From the NCBI RefSeq assembly GCF_030695125.1, contig NZ_JAUYTP010000076.1:1-64000 (forward strand): a stretch of DNA of 64,000 nucleotides. Direction: 5' to 3'. This document shows positions 15,006-23,712 of this stretch, one piece after another. The notes beneath the pieces were generated by a model. That model had not been told where the DNA came from, made no database searches, and saw nothing but the letters and a program-made list of their open reading frames with translations. This DNA is from Allobosea sp. (GTDB lineage Bacteria > Pseudomonadota > Alphaproteobacteria > Rhizobiales > Beijerinckiaceae). Both the position numbers and the translations under genes were made by a program. Within the stretch, counting starts at the first letter, position 1, and the number at the start of each line of letters is the position of its first letter.

Positions 15006-16321
15006 CCGGCAGCGTTCTCTCCTCGGGGCAGGCTGCCTCCATCCTCTTCGGCTGCTTCTTCCTCGGCCTGTTTCTGCGCATCCCCGTCGCCTTCGCGCTC
15101 GGCCTGGCCTGCCTGCCGATCCTGATCATCGAGCCCCGGCTCGATTCGATGACGCTGATGAGCGAGACCTTCAACGCCTTCAATTCCTTCATCCTGCTGG
15201 CCGTGCCGTTCTTCCTGCTCACGGCCAATCTGATGAATGTCGGCGGGGTGACGAACCGGCTGATGAGCCTGTCGCGGGCGCTGGTCGGGCATTTTCCCGG
15301 CGGTCTCGCCCAGATCAACGTGGTGCTGTCCTTCTTCTTCGCCGGCATCTCCGGCTCCTCGACGGCGGACGCCGCCAGCCAGTCGAAGATCTTCATCGAG
15401 GCGCAGCGCCGGGAAGGCTATGACGACAGCTTCTCGGTGGCGATCACGGCTGTCTCGGCCGTGCTGGCGGTCATCATCCCGCCCTCGATCCTGATGATCG
15501 TCTGGGGCGGGATCCTGACGACCTCGATCGGTGCGCTGTTTCTCGCCGGCGTCATCCCCGGCCTTTTGATCGGCGTGGCGCAGATGGCGACGGTCCACAC
15601 CTATGCCGTCCGGCGCGGCTACCCGACCTATCCGCGGTCCTCGTTCGGGCAGGTCTTCAAGGCCTTCGAGCATTCCTTCCTGGCGCTTCTGACGCCGGGC
15701 ATCATCATCGGCGGCAAGGTCTTCGGCTGGTTCACGGCGACCGAATCGGCAGCGATCGCGGTGATCTATGCCGGTTTCCTGTCGCTCATCGTGTATCGCG
15801 AGATGGATGCCAAGGGGCTGTACGCGGCTCTGCTGGACACCGGCAAGCTCGCCGGCGTGACGCTGTTTTGCGTCGGCACGGCGTCCGCCTTCGGCTGGCT
15901 CATGGCCTATTACAAGATGCCGCAGGCGATCCTGACCGGCGTCTCGGCCTGGGGCATGGGCTTCTACGAGACCGGCTTCTTCATCGCCGGCGTCTTCCTG
16001 CTCGTCGGCTGCTTCCTCGACGCGATCCCCGCGATCATCATCGTCGGGCCGATCCTGGCGCCTTTGGCCAAGACGGTGATGATGGACCCGGTCCATTTCG
16101 CCATGATCGGCATCGTCAGCCTCGCCTTCGGACTGGTGACGCCGCCCTACGGCCTGTGCCTGATGATCGCGTGTTCGGTGGCCGGCATCAGCATGCGCTC
16201 GGCGATCCGGGATACGCTGATCATGCTGATACCGATGTTCGTGGTGCTCGCCCTGATCATCATGTGGCCGACCGTCTCGCTGTTCCTGCCGAGCCTGATC
16301 TCGCCGGAATTCCTGAACTGA
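15002..16321 (+). CDS. dctM: TRAP transporter large permease subunit, DctM family
   Basis: 439 residues of almost continuous membrane segments, as expected for the 12-TM ion-coupled DctM subunit. Family marks include VPFFLLTANLMN, GGLAQINVVLSFFFAGISGS and VIIPPSILMIVWG. It moves the solute using a sodium or proton gradient. ATG 15002 is preferred over the longer open frame because it overlaps the dctQ stop. A strong hairpin follows 8 bases after the stop codon. Confidence 0.93.
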   Translation: MTGSVLSSGQAASILFGCFFLGLFLRIPVAFALGLACLPILIIEPRLDSMTLMSETFNAFNSFILLAVPFFLLTANLMNVGGVTNRLMSLSRALVGHFPGGLAQINVVLSFFFAGISGSSTADAASQSKIFIEAQRREGYDDSFSVAITAVSAVLAVIIPPSILMIVWGGILTTSIGALFLAGVIPGLLIGVAQMATVHTYAVRRGYPTYPRSSFGQVFKAFEHSFLALLTPGIIIGGKVFGWFTATESAAIAVIYAGFLSLIVYREMDAKGLYAALLDTGKLAGVTLFCVGTASAFGWLMAYYKMPQAILTGVSAWGMGFYETGFFIAGVFLLVGCFLDAIPAIIIVGPILAPLAKTVMMDPVHFAMIGIVSLAFGLVTPPYGLCLMIACSVAGISMRSAIRDTLIMLIPMFVVLALIIMWPTVSLFLPSLISPEFLN

Positions 16322-16328
16322 CCCATAG

Positions 16329-16363
16329 TTCCGACGCCGGCGCAGATCGTGCCGGCGTCGGAA
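16329..16363 (+). terminator. 13-bp hairpin ending the TRAP operon
   Basis: TTCCGACGCCGGC (16329-16341) and GCCGGCGTCGGAA (16351-16363) are perfectly complementary around a 9-base loop. There is no T-tract, but the position right after dctM and before a convergent gene supports a terminator, possibly bidirectional. Confidence 0.65.
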
Positions 16364-16394
16364 GACGGGCAGGTCGCTGCGCGATGGGGGTGGT

Positions 16395-16682
16395 TCACTC
16401 CTCCCGCCCCCAATTCCGCAAGCGCCTGACGGCAGCGGCAGGGTCTGACGGGCGTCGCCGCCACAGGCCGCGCAGCAGTCCGAGTGCGAAGAACAGCCCG
16501 AAGCTCGGCAGGGCGACGGCAATCGGCGCCGTGACGAGGCCCATGGCGCAGCCGCCGGAATCGCCCACACCGCATTTCGGATCGAAGAGCAACGCGCCCA
16601 GGACCAGGAGTACGGCCAGCGCAGGGCCCAACAGCAGGCCCCAGAGCCCCGCACGCAACGCCTCGACGAACATCCGGCCCAT
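16395..16682 (-). CDS. Small hypothetical membrane protein
   Basis: 95 residues with two hydrophobic segments (about 11-32, GLWGLLLGPALAVLLVLGALL, and about 48-72) separated by a loop with two cysteines (PKCGVGDSGGC), and a basic C-terminus (RRRPSDP). ATG 16682 is preceded by AAGGGA at good spacing; an internal ATG 9 bases on is the alternative. It is convergent with dctM. No family recognised. Confidence 0.6.
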   Translation of the reverse strand: MGRMFVEALRAGLWGLLLGPALAVLLVLGALLFDPKCGVGDSGGCAMGLVTAPIAVALPSFGLFFALGLLRGLWRRRPSDPAAAVRRLRNWGREE

Positions 16683-16926
16683 CGGCTGATCCCTTGAGTG
16701 CCGAGCCAGCTTAGCGACCCTGCGGTCGTCTGTCATGACGAAGCCGGTCGACCGAGCCGCGCTTGCCGCGGCGCAACATGCAGCGTAAACCGCGCCGGCC
16801 GCCGGTTTTGGCGGCCGCGCCTTGATCGTGCCCGAAAAGCCCGTCATCGCGTCGCGAGAGTTTCGGGGACAGCCGGTCCCGTCATTCCCGGCTTCAGGAC
16901 AGGCGCGATCGGCTGCGGTCGCGAGG

Positions 16927-18621
16927 ATGCTCATGCCGTCGCTAAGCCCCGCGATCGACCGTTTCGCGGCCCTGGCCTGCGCCAGCCATGCCCGCGCCTG
17001 CGCGCTGCTCGTGCTGCTGTCGCTTGCGGCCTTCCTGCCCGGGTTCCAGACGCTGCAGCCGCTCGATCGCGACGAGCCGCGCTTCGCCCAGGCGAGCAAG
17101 CAGATGCTCGAGACGCGCGACTTCGTCGATATCCGCTTCCAGGACGAGGCGAGGCACAAGAAGCCCGTCGGGATCTACTGGCTGCAGAGCGCCACGGTTG
17201 CGGCCGGCGAGGTGTTCGGCGTTCCCGCGGCGCGCACGCAGATCTGGCTCTACCGCATCCCCTCGTTGATCGGCGCGATCGCCACGGTGCTGCTGAGCTA
17301 CTGGGCCCTTCTGGCCTTCGTCGGCCCACGCCTCGCCCTGTTGGGGGGCGCGCTGATGGCGGCCTGCGTCCTGCTTGGCGTCGAGGCCCGCATCGCCAAG
17401 ACGGATGCGCTGCTGGCGGCCTGCGCGGTCGCCGCCATGGGCGCGCTGGCCCGGACCTGGCTGGACTGGACACGCTCGCTCGCCTTCGTGCCAAGCTCGC
17501 GCAACTGGCTGGTGTTCTGGAGCGCCACCGCGCTCGGGCTGCTCCTCAAGGGGCCAATCGTGCCGATGGTCTGGGGCCTGGCCGTCCTCGTCCTCAGCAT
17601 CCGCGAGCGGAGCTTTCGCTGGCTCGCGCCGCTGCGCTTCGGCCGCGGCCTTGTGCTGTGCCTGATCGTGGTCCTGCCCTGGTTCCTGGCCATCGCTTGG
17701 AAGACCGGCGGCAGCTTCTTTGCCGAGAGCGTCGGACAGGACATGCTCGGCAAGGTCGCGGAAGGCCAGGAGAAGCATTGGGGGCCGCCGGGGCTCTATC
17801 TCGTGATCTTCTTCGGCACCTACTGGCCGGCGGCCGCCTTCGCCGCCATGGCCGTGCCCTTCGCCTGGGTGCGCCGGCGCGAGCCCCAGGTCCTGTTCCT
17901 GCTGGCCTGGATCGTGCCGTCCTGGCTCGTCTTCGAGGCGGTTCCGACAAAGCTGCCGCATTACGTGCTGCCGCTTTATCCGGCCGTCACGGCGCTGCTG
18001 CTGCTGGCGCTGGTCAATGGCGGCATCGACCGTTTCCGACGCGGCGCGGTCGCGACGGCGATGCTCGTCGTGCTGGTGCCGCTGGCGCTGATCGGCGTCA
18101 TTCTCTGGGGCAACTGGTCGCTCGACAGAACCTTGCCCTACACGGCCCTGCCGTTCCTGCTGCTGGCGCTTCTGGTGGCGACCCGCGTGGTCGCCGCCTT
18201 CCGCCGGAGCGACTTCGAGGGCGCGCTCTGGCGCGGAGTGCTGGCAAGCCTGCTGCTCGGCGTCGGGGTCTACGGCTTCGCGGTGGAGAGTCTGCGCTCG
18301 CTGAAGTTGTCGCCGCGTCTGGCGGAGGCGACGCAGGCGGTCGGCTGTCCCGATCCGGCGGTGATGACGGTTGGCTATCGCGAGCCCAGCCTCGTCTTCC
18401 TGGTCGGCACCGACCTCGCCATGGGCGTCGACGGCGCGGCCGCGGCCGCCTTCCTGAACCAGCCCGGTTGCCGCGTCGCCCTCGTGGAACGGCGCCATGC
18501 CGCCAGCTTCGAGGCGGCGATCGCCCAGTCGGGGCTGGCGCCACGGCTGGTCACCACCATCAGCGGCTTCAACCTGAATGGCGGCCGTCGCCTCGACATG
18601 GCGGTCTATGCCCGCCCATAA
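16927..18621 (+). CDS. ArnT-like family 39 glycosyltransferase
   Basis: 564 residues, an integral membrane transferase that moves a sugar from a polyprenyl-phosphate donor to an envelope acceptor. The first periplasmic loop holds the family motif DRDEPRFAQASK (Asp-Glu catalytic pair, about residues 47-58), followed by about ten membrane segments and a C-terminal soluble part. It resembles ArnT/PMT-family lipid A glycosyltransferases. Start: ATG 16927 or ATG 16933; GAGG at 16923-16926 suits 16933 better. It precedes a GT2 gene and a LAB_N gene, together a typical donor-making, flipping and transfer set. The sugar is unknown. Confidence 0.85.
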   Translation: MLMPSLSPAIDRFAALACASHARACALLVLLSLAAFLPGFQTLQPLDRDEPRFAQASKQMLETRDFVDIRFQDEARHKKPVGIYWLQSATVAAGEVFGVPAARTQIWLYRIPSLIGAIATVLLSYWALLAFVGPRLALLGGALMAACVLLGVEARIAKTDALLAACAVAAMGALARTWLDWTRSLAFVPSSRNWLVFWSATALGLLLKGPIVPMVWGLAVLVLSIRERSFRWLAPLRFGRGLVLCLIVVLPWFLAIAWKTGGSFFAESVGQDMLGKVAEGQEKHWGPPGLYLVIFFGTYWPAAAFAAMAVPFAWVRRREPQVLFLLAWIVPSWLVFEAVPTKLPHYVLPLYPAVTALLLLALVNGGIDRFRRGAVATAMLVVLVPLALIGVILWGNWSLDRTLPYTALPFLLLALLVATRVVAAFRRSDFEGALWRGVLASLLLGVGVYGFAVESLRSLKLSPRLAEATQAVGCPDPAVMTVGYREPSLVFLVGTDLAMGVDGAAAAAFLNQPGCRVALVERRHAASFEAAIAQSGLAPRLVTTISGFNLNGGRRLDMAVYARP

Positions 18622-18723
18622 CCGCTGCGCCGCGGCCCCCTACCGCGGCGTCGCTCGCAAAGTGCCTTGCCCTGTGGGCCTCCCTGACGCAGGTTGCGGG
18701 CCGTTTTTTCGGATGATCCTCTG

Positions 18724-19473
18724 TTGACCGTACCCTCTCTGCCTTTGCCGCTGCTCAGCGTCGTCGTGCCCGTCCGCAACGAGGTCGGCAATGTCGGACC
18801 GCTGTTGGCCGACATCGAAACCGCCTGCGCGCAGGTCGGCGCCTTCGAGGTCGTCTTCGTCAATGACGGGTCGACGGATGGCACGGCGGCGGCCCTTGCG
18901 GCGCTGGCGACGAGCCGGCCCTGGCTGAAGATCGTCGGCCACGCGCAATCCTGCGGGCAGAGCGCGGCGGTGAGGACCGGCGTGCGCCATGCCCGCGCGC
19001 CCATCGTCGCGACGCTCGACGGAGACGGCCAGAACGACCCGGCGTTTCTGCCGGCGATGCTCACGGCGCTGCAGGGCGCCGGAATGCAGGCGGGGCTCGT
19101 CCAGGGTCAGCGCGTCGGCCGCAAGGACACCGGCTTCAAGAAGCTGCAGTCGCGTATCGCCAATGGTGTGCGTGGACGGCTGCTGAAGGACGGCACGCGC
19201 GACGCCGGCTGCGGGCTGAAGTGCTTCCGCCGCGAGGCCTATCTGGCGCTGCCCTATTTCGACGCGCTGCATCGCTTCATGCCGGCGCTGATGGTGCGCG
19301 AGGGCTACCAGGTGGTGCATCTCGACGTGCGCGACCGGCCACGCCTCAGCGGCGTCTCGAATTACGGCTTCTTCGACCGGCTCTGGGTCGGCATCCTCGA
19401 TCTCGTCGGGGTCTGGTGGCTGATCCGGCGCCGCCGGCGCGTGCCCCAGATCATGCCGGAGGCCCAGCCATGA
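18724..19473 (+). CDS. Family 2 glycosyltransferase, dolichyl-phosphate-mannose-synthase-like
   Basis: 249 residues if TTG 18724 is used; no in-frame ATG precedes the fold, and a TTG at 18694 is the alternative. The fold begins SVVVPVRNEVGNV, then FVNDGSTDGTAAAL and the metal-binding DGDGQNDP (DxD). These are hallmarks of DPM1/ArnC-type enzymes that make polyprenyl-phosphate sugars. A hydrophobic region near WVGILDLVGVWWLI may touch the membrane. It would make the lipid-linked donor for the upstream GT39 protein (inference). Its stop overlaps the next start (ATGA). Confidence 0.83.
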   Translation: MTVPSLPLPLLSVVVPVRNEVGNVGPLLADIETACAQVGAFEVVFVNDGSTDGTAAALAALATSRPWLKIVGHAQSCGQSAAVRTGVRHARAPIVATLDGDGQNDPAFLPAMLTALQGAGMQAGLVQGQRVGRKDTGFKKLQSRIANGVRGRLLKDGTRDAGCGLKCFRREAYLALPYFDALHRFMPALMVREGYQVVHLDVRDRPRLSGVSNYGFFDRLWVGILDLVGVWWLIRRRRRVPQIMPEAQP

Positions 19474-19805
19474 TCATCTCGATCGGCCACGCCATCTCGG
19501 ACTATCTCTACGACGTCTTCGTGCTGAAGTTCGACTTCTGGCTGGCTTTCGGCATCGTCGCGCAACTGCTTTTCACGGCGCGGTTTCTGGTGCAGTGGCT
19601 GGCCAGCGAGCGGGAAGGGCAGTCGGTGATGCCGCTGTCCTTCTGGTATTTCTCGATGGGCGGCGGCCTGATGACGCTGGTCTACGGCATCGTCCGGCGC
19701 GAGCCGATCATCATCATGGGCCAAGCGCTGGCGATGGTGATCTACACCCGCAATCTCGTGCTGATCTATCGCAACCGCGGACGCAAACAGGCGACGGACG
19801 CCTGA
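19470..19805 (+). CDS. LAB_N (lipid A biosynthesis N-terminal) domain membrane protein
   Basis: 111 residues with three membrane segments and the LAB_N pattern LLFTARFLVQWLASEREG, followed by MPLSFWYFSMGGGLMTLVYG. It is a standalone version of the domain sometimes fused to lipid A enzymes. It belongs to the same broad group as small membrane proteins thought to help flip lipid-linked sugars. Translation is coupled to the GT2 gene by ATGA. Probable role: partner of the GT39/GT2 envelope glycosylation system (inference). Confidence 0.82.
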   Translation: MIISIGHAISDYLYDVFVLKFDFWLAFGIVAQLLFTARFLVQWLASEREGQSVMPLSFWYFSMGGGLMTLVYGIVRREPIIIMGQALAMVIYTRNLVLIYRNRGRKQATDA

Positions 19806-19841
19806 GGAAGCCACGCGCGCCTTGAAGGCGCAAACTCGCCG

Positions 19842-19990
19842 TCAAGCCGGCGCATGTGGCCAGGCGAACCCGACGCCGAAATCGGGCCCGAAATCGCCCA
19901 GATCCGCCAGCGCCATGTCCATCTGGACCGGCGGCCGCTCGGAATTGGGCGGGGTGAGGCTTGACCACCCCCACAAACTCGCATGTGATG
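19842..19990 (-). pseudogene. Possible 3' remnant of a decayed gene
   Basis: Read on the reverse strand, a frame ending TGA at 19842-19844 has strong third-position GC and protein-like text (VQMDMALADLGDFGPDFGVG, preceded by SLTPPNSERPP). No start codon or ribosome site matches it upstream, and the rest of the 19806-20176 gap holds nothing gene-like. It looks like the tail of a lost gene, but the family is not recognised. The rest of the gap should contain the promoter of the next gene. Confidence 0.3.
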
Positions 19991-20176
19991 TATGCAGTGG
20001 ACAAGGGACGGCGGGCAAAGATGCGCTTGCTTGACGCTCATGCGGGGCTCTGGCAATCGACGAAGGGGATGTCGCTTATTTTCTAAGCAAGCGAGCGGAG
20101 TTCACTCCGCCGGCGACGGGACCTAGGGCGCCTGCCAGCCGAGTCCGGGTAGGATCATTCAATGGGAGAGAGTTCG

Positions 20177-21202
20177 ATGAAGAAGATCATGACAGCGGCC
20201 ATCGCCGGCCTCGGGCTTGCGCTCGCGGCGACGACCGTGTCGGCGCAGGCACCCGCGACGCTGGCTCAGGTCAAGCAGCGCAACCAGGTGATCTGTGGTT
20301 CCAATACCGGACTGGCCGGCTTCGGCGTTCCCGACGGGCAGGGCAGGTGGAGCGGCCTCGACGTCGATCTCTGCCGTGCCGTTTCCGCCGCGATCTTCAA
20401 TGACCCCGAGAAGGTCAAGTTCATCCCGCTGTCCTCGAAGGATCGCTTCACCGCGCTGCAGTCGGGCGAGGTCGATCTGCTTGTCCGCAACTCGACCTGG
20501 ACGATGTCGCGCGACACCCAGCTCGGCATCCTGTTCGCCGGCGTGAACTATTATGACGGTCAGGGCTTCATGGTCCGCAAGAAGCTGGGCGTGAACTCGG
20601 CCCTGCAGCTGTCCGGCGCTTCGATCTGCACGCAGCAGGGCACCACGACAGAGCTGAATCTGGCTGACTTCTTCCGCGCCAACAACCTGAAATACGAGGT
20701 TGTCGCCTTCGCCTCGTCCGACGAGACGATCAAGGCCTATGATGCCGGCCGCTGCGACGCCTTCACCACCGACGCCTCCGGCCTCTATGCCGAGCGCCTG
20801 AAGCTGACGGCCCCGGCCGATCACATGGTCCTGCCGGAGATCATCTCCAAGGAGCCGCTCGGCCCCTCGACCCGCAACAACGACACGGTCTGGTTCAACA
20901 TCGTCAAGTGGACGCACTACGCCATGATCAATGCCGAGGAACTCGGCGTGACCAAGGCCAATGTCGACGAGATGCTGAAGTCGCCCAATCCCGAGATCAA
21001 GCGTCTGCTCGGGACCGAGGGCAAGTTCGGCGATGGGCTGGGCCTGACCACGGACTGGGCCTACCGGATCATCAAGCATGTCGGCAATTACGGCGAGTCC
21101 TTCGAGCGGAACGTCGGCGCCGGCTCCCTGCTGAAGATCGCGCGCGGCCAGAACGCGCTCTGGACCAAGGGCGGTCTCCAGTACGCGCCTCCGGTTCGCT
21201 GA
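20177..21202 (+). CDS. aapJ: General L-amino-acid ABC transporter binding protein, first copy
   Basis: 341 residues starting MKKIMTAAIAGLGLALAATT with a standard secretory signal ending near VSAQA; GGGAGAGAG precedes ATG 20177. The mature protein has the AapJ/BztA pattern: GLAGFGVPDGQGRWSGLDVD, CRAVSAAIF, NYYDGQGFMVRKKLGV, GASICTQQGTTTELNLADF. It binds amino acids in the periplasm. A strong terminator follows, so it seems to be transcribed alone, 5' of a second copy and the permease genes. Ligand preference may differ between copies. Confidence 0.92.
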   Translation: MKKIMTAAIAGLGLALAATTVSAQAPATLAQVKQRNQVICGSNTGLAGFGVPDGQGRWSGLDVDLCRAVSAAIFNDPEKVKFIPLSSKDRFTALQSGEVDLLVRNSTWTMSRDTQLGILFAGVNYYDGQGFMVRKKLGVNSALQLSGASICTQQGTTTELNLADFFRANNLKYEVVAFASSDETIKAYDAGRCDAFTTDASGLYAERLKLTAPADHMVLPEIISKEPLGPSTRNNDTVWFNIVKWTHYAMINAEELGVTKANVDEMLKSPNPEIKRLLGTEGKFGDGLGLTTDWAYRIIKHVGNYGESFERNVGAGSLLKIARGQNALWTKGGLQYAPPVR

Positions 21203-21211
21203 GAGCTGAAG

Positions 21212-21251
21212 GCGGGCGCCGGCGTTGAGCCGGCGCCCGCTCCCTTTTTTT
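21212..21251 (+). terminator. Strong terminator after the first aapJ
   Basis: The 12-bp perfect stem GCGGGCGCCGGC (21212-21223) with GCCGGCGCCCGC (21229-21240) has a GTTGA loop and is followed by TCCC and an 8-T run. It should stop most transcripts before the second aapJ. Confidence 0.92.
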
Positions 21252-21382
21252 GCTACCGCATTTCACACGATTGGACAGAATAGCGCGCTGCAACCGGCCT
21301 TGGTCCGGGATTTGCTAGATCTCCGACACTCGTCGGATAGTCGAGAACGGGACAAACCCGTTCCGCCAACAGGGGAAGTTCA

Positions 21383-22405
21383 ATGAAGTCATTCGTCACT
21401 GCAGCCATCGCTGCGGCGATCTCGGTTTGCGCGGCAAGCTCCGTCCAGGCCCAGACCAACACCCTCGCTCAGGTCAAGAACCGCGGCATCCTGCACTGCG
21501 GCTCCGGCACCGGCCTCGCCGGTTTCGGCCTCCCCGATGCACAGGGCAACTGGACCGGCCTCGACGTCGATCTGTGCCGTGCGGTGGCCGCGGCGATCTT
21601 CAACGATCCGGCCAAGGTCAAGTTCATCCCGCTGTCGGCGAAGGACCGGTTCACGTCGCTGCAGTCGGGCGAGGTCGATCTGCTCTCGCGCACCACGACC
21701 TGGACGATGTCGCGCGACACGTCGCTGGGGCTCAACTTCGCCGGCGTCAATTACTATGACGGCCAGGGCTTCATGGTCCGCAAGAAGCTCGGCGTCGATT
21801 CCGTGCTCAAGCTGGCCGGCGCCTCGATCTGCACCCAGCAGGGCACCACGACGGAGCTCAACCTCGCCGACTATTTCCGGGCCAACAACCTGAAATACGA
21901 GGTCGTCGCCTTCGCCTCCAACACCGAGACGGTCAAGGCCTATGAATCGGGCCGCTGCGATGCGTTCACCACGGACGCCTCGGGCCTCTATGCAGAGCGC
22001 CTGACGCTGTCGGCTCCGGCCGATCACATCGTCCTGCCTGAGATCATTTCGAAGGAGCCGCTGGGGCCCGTCGTGCGCCATGGCGACGATCTCTGGCTCG
22101 ACGTCGTCAAGTGGACGCATTTCGCGATGCTCAACGCCGAAGAGCTGGGCGTCAGCAAGGCCAATGTCGATGAGATGCTGAAGTCGCCTAACCCCGAGAT
22201 CAAGCGGTTGCTCGGCACCGAGGGCAAGTACGGCGAGGCCATCGGCCTGACCAATGACTGGGCCTACCGCATCGTGAAGCTCGTCGGCAATTACGGCGAA
22301 GTCTTCGAGAAGAACGTCGGGCAGGGTTCGCTGCTGAAGATCGCGCGCGGCCAGAATGCGCTCTGGACCAAGGGGGGGCTGCAATACGCTCCGCCGATCC
22401 GCTGA
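21383..22405 (+). CDS. aapJ: General L-amino-acid ABC transporter binding protein, second copy
   Basis: 340 residues, very like the first copy along its whole length (for example NYYDGQGFMVRKKLGV and SPNPEIKRLLGTEGK are shared). Differences are scattered: LRTTTW-type changes in the binding region (here LLSRTTTW, there LLVRNSTW) and HGDDLWLDV against NNDTVWFNI. The signal peptide is MKSFVTAAIAAAISVCAASS. It is nearest the permease genes aapQMP and probably their main partner. The change near the ligand pocket hints at a shifted specificity (inference). Confidence 0.93.
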   Translation: MKSFVTAAIAAAISVCAASSVQAQTNTLAQVKNRGILHCGSGTGLAGFGLPDAQGNWTGLDVDLCRAVAAAIFNDPAKVKFIPLSAKDRFTSLQSGEVDLLSRTTTWTMSRDTSLGLNFAGVNYYDGQGFMVRKKLGVDSVLKLAGASICTQQGTTTELNLADYFRANNLKYEVVAFASNTETVKAYESGRCDAFTTDASGLYAERLTLSAPADHIVLPEIISKEPLGPVVRHGDDLWLDVVKWTHFAMLNAEELGVSKANVDEMLKSPNPEIKRLLGTEGKYGEAIGLTNDWAYRIVKLVGNYGEVFEKNVGQGSLLKIARGQNALWTKGGLQYAPPIR

Positions 22406-22440
22406 TACGCCACGAGGCGTAGTCCAAACCGGCTGGACGG

Positions 22441-22467
22441 AGCGGTGGCGGCAAGGCCGCCACCGCT
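22441..22467 (+). terminator. Intercistronic hairpin between aapJ and aapQ
   Basis: AGCGGTGGCGGC (22441-22452) and GCCGCCACCGCT (22456-22467) form a perfect 12-bp stem with a 3-base loop, followed by TTGTCCC rather than a T-run. It probably gives partial termination or protects the aapJ mRNA so that binding protein is made in excess over membrane subunits (inference). Confidence 0.75.
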
Positions 22468-22508
22468 TGTCCCGTCGCAATCAAAAACCAAAAAAAAGGG
22501 CGTAATTG

Positions 22509-23702
22509 GTGTCGACGATTCCGACCGAAACGGTCCCAACCGGCAAAGCCTCGCTGTTCTACGATCCCAGGATCAGGGGCTATGTCTACCAGATCGCGCT
22601 TGTGGCGGTGGTCGGCTTCCTGATCTGGTCGGCGGCGTCGAACGCGCTTGAAAACCTGCGTGCGCAGAAGATCGCGTCCGGGTTCGGCTTCTGGCACAAC
22701 ACCGCCGGCTTCGACGTCAACCAGAAGCTCATTCCGTTCAGCGCCGCGGGCTCGACCTATGGCCAGGCCTTCTGGGTCGGCCTTCTCAACACGCTGCTGG
22801 TCGCCTCCATCGGCATCGTCTTGTCGACCTTCCTCGGGTTCTTCGTCGGCGTCGCCCGGCTCTCCAGCAACTGGGTGCTGGCGAAGCTGGCGATGATCTA
22901 TGTCGAGGTGATCCGCAACCTGCCGCTGCTGCTGCAATTGTTCTTCTGGTACAACGCGGTGCTGAAGCCGTTGCCGGATGCCCGGAACTCGATCGCGCTT
23001 CCGGGCTCGATCTTTCTCAACAATCGCGGCCTGATTCTGCCGAACCCGCAATTCGCGCCGGCCTTCCAGGGCGTGGTCATCGCTTTCTTCATCGCCGTCG
23101 TTCTGGCGATCGCCTTCTACACCTGGTCGAAGAAGCAGCAGGAACGGACGGGGACGCAATACCCCAACGGCAGCATCACGCTGGCGCTGATCATCGGCCT
23201 GCCGCTGGCGGTCTACTTCATCGCCGGCCAGCCGCTCTCCTTCGAACTGCCGCAGCAGGGCCGCTTCAACCTGACCGGCGGGCTGCAGATCTACCCCGAA
23301 TTCGTGGCGCTGCTGATCGGCCTGACGACCTACACCGCCGGCTTCATCGCCGAGGTCGTGCGCGCCGGCATCCTGGCCGTGTCAAAAGGCCAGACCGAGG
23401 CCGCCAACGCGCTGGGCCTGCGGTCGGGCCCGACCCTGAAGCTCGTCGTGATCCCCCAGGCGATGCGGGTCATCATCCCGCCTCTGACCTCGAACTACCT
23501 CAACCTGACCAAGAACTCCTCGCTGGCCGTCGCCATCGGCTACCCCGACCTCGTCCAGGTCTTCACCGGCACGGTGCTGAACCAGACCGGCCAGGCCCTC
23601 GAAGTCGTCGCCATCACCATGGCGGTCTATCTGACCATCTCGCTCGTCACCTCGCTGATCATGAACATCTACAACAAGCGCATGGCGCTGGTGGAACGGT
23701 GA
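22509..23702 (+). CDS. aapQ: General L-amino-acid ABC transporter permease AapQ
   Basis: 397 residues starting at GTG 22509 (AAGGG 8 bases upstream) or TTG 22506. There are eight or so hydrophobic segments. The HisMQ-type coupling region is clear: EVIRNLPLLLQLFFWYN, then GFIAEVVRAGILAVSKGQ and EAANALGLR. Length fits AapQ/BztB, which is longer than ordinary amino-acid permeases because of an inserted periplasmic part. It forms the channel with AapM. Confidence 0.93.
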   Translation: MSTIPTETVPTGKASLFYDPRIRGYVYQIALVAVVGFLIWSAASNALENLRAQKIASGFGFWHNTAGFDVNQKLIPFSAAGSTYGQAFWVGLLNTLLVASIGIVLSTFLGFFVGVARLSSNWVLAKLAMIYVEVIRNLPLLLQLFFWYNAVLKPLPDARNSIALPGSIFLNNRGLILPNPQFAPAFQGVVIAFFIAVVLAIAFYTWSKKQQERTGTQYPNGSITLALIIGLPLAVYFIAGQPLSFELPQQGRFNLTGGLQIYPEFVALLIGLTTYTAGFIAEVVRAGILAVSKGQTEAANALGLRSGPTLKLVVIPQAMRVIIPPLTSNYLNLTKNSSLAVAIGYPDLVQVFTGTVLNQTGQALEVVAITMAVYLTISLVTSLIMNIYNKRMALVER

Positions 23703-23712
23703 GGGCGCCACG

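Noticed and set aside
22441..22467. Riboswitch upstream of aapQ
   Set aside because: Only a simple perfect hairpin is visible, without conserved multi-stem riboswitch structure; read as an intercistronic hairpin.
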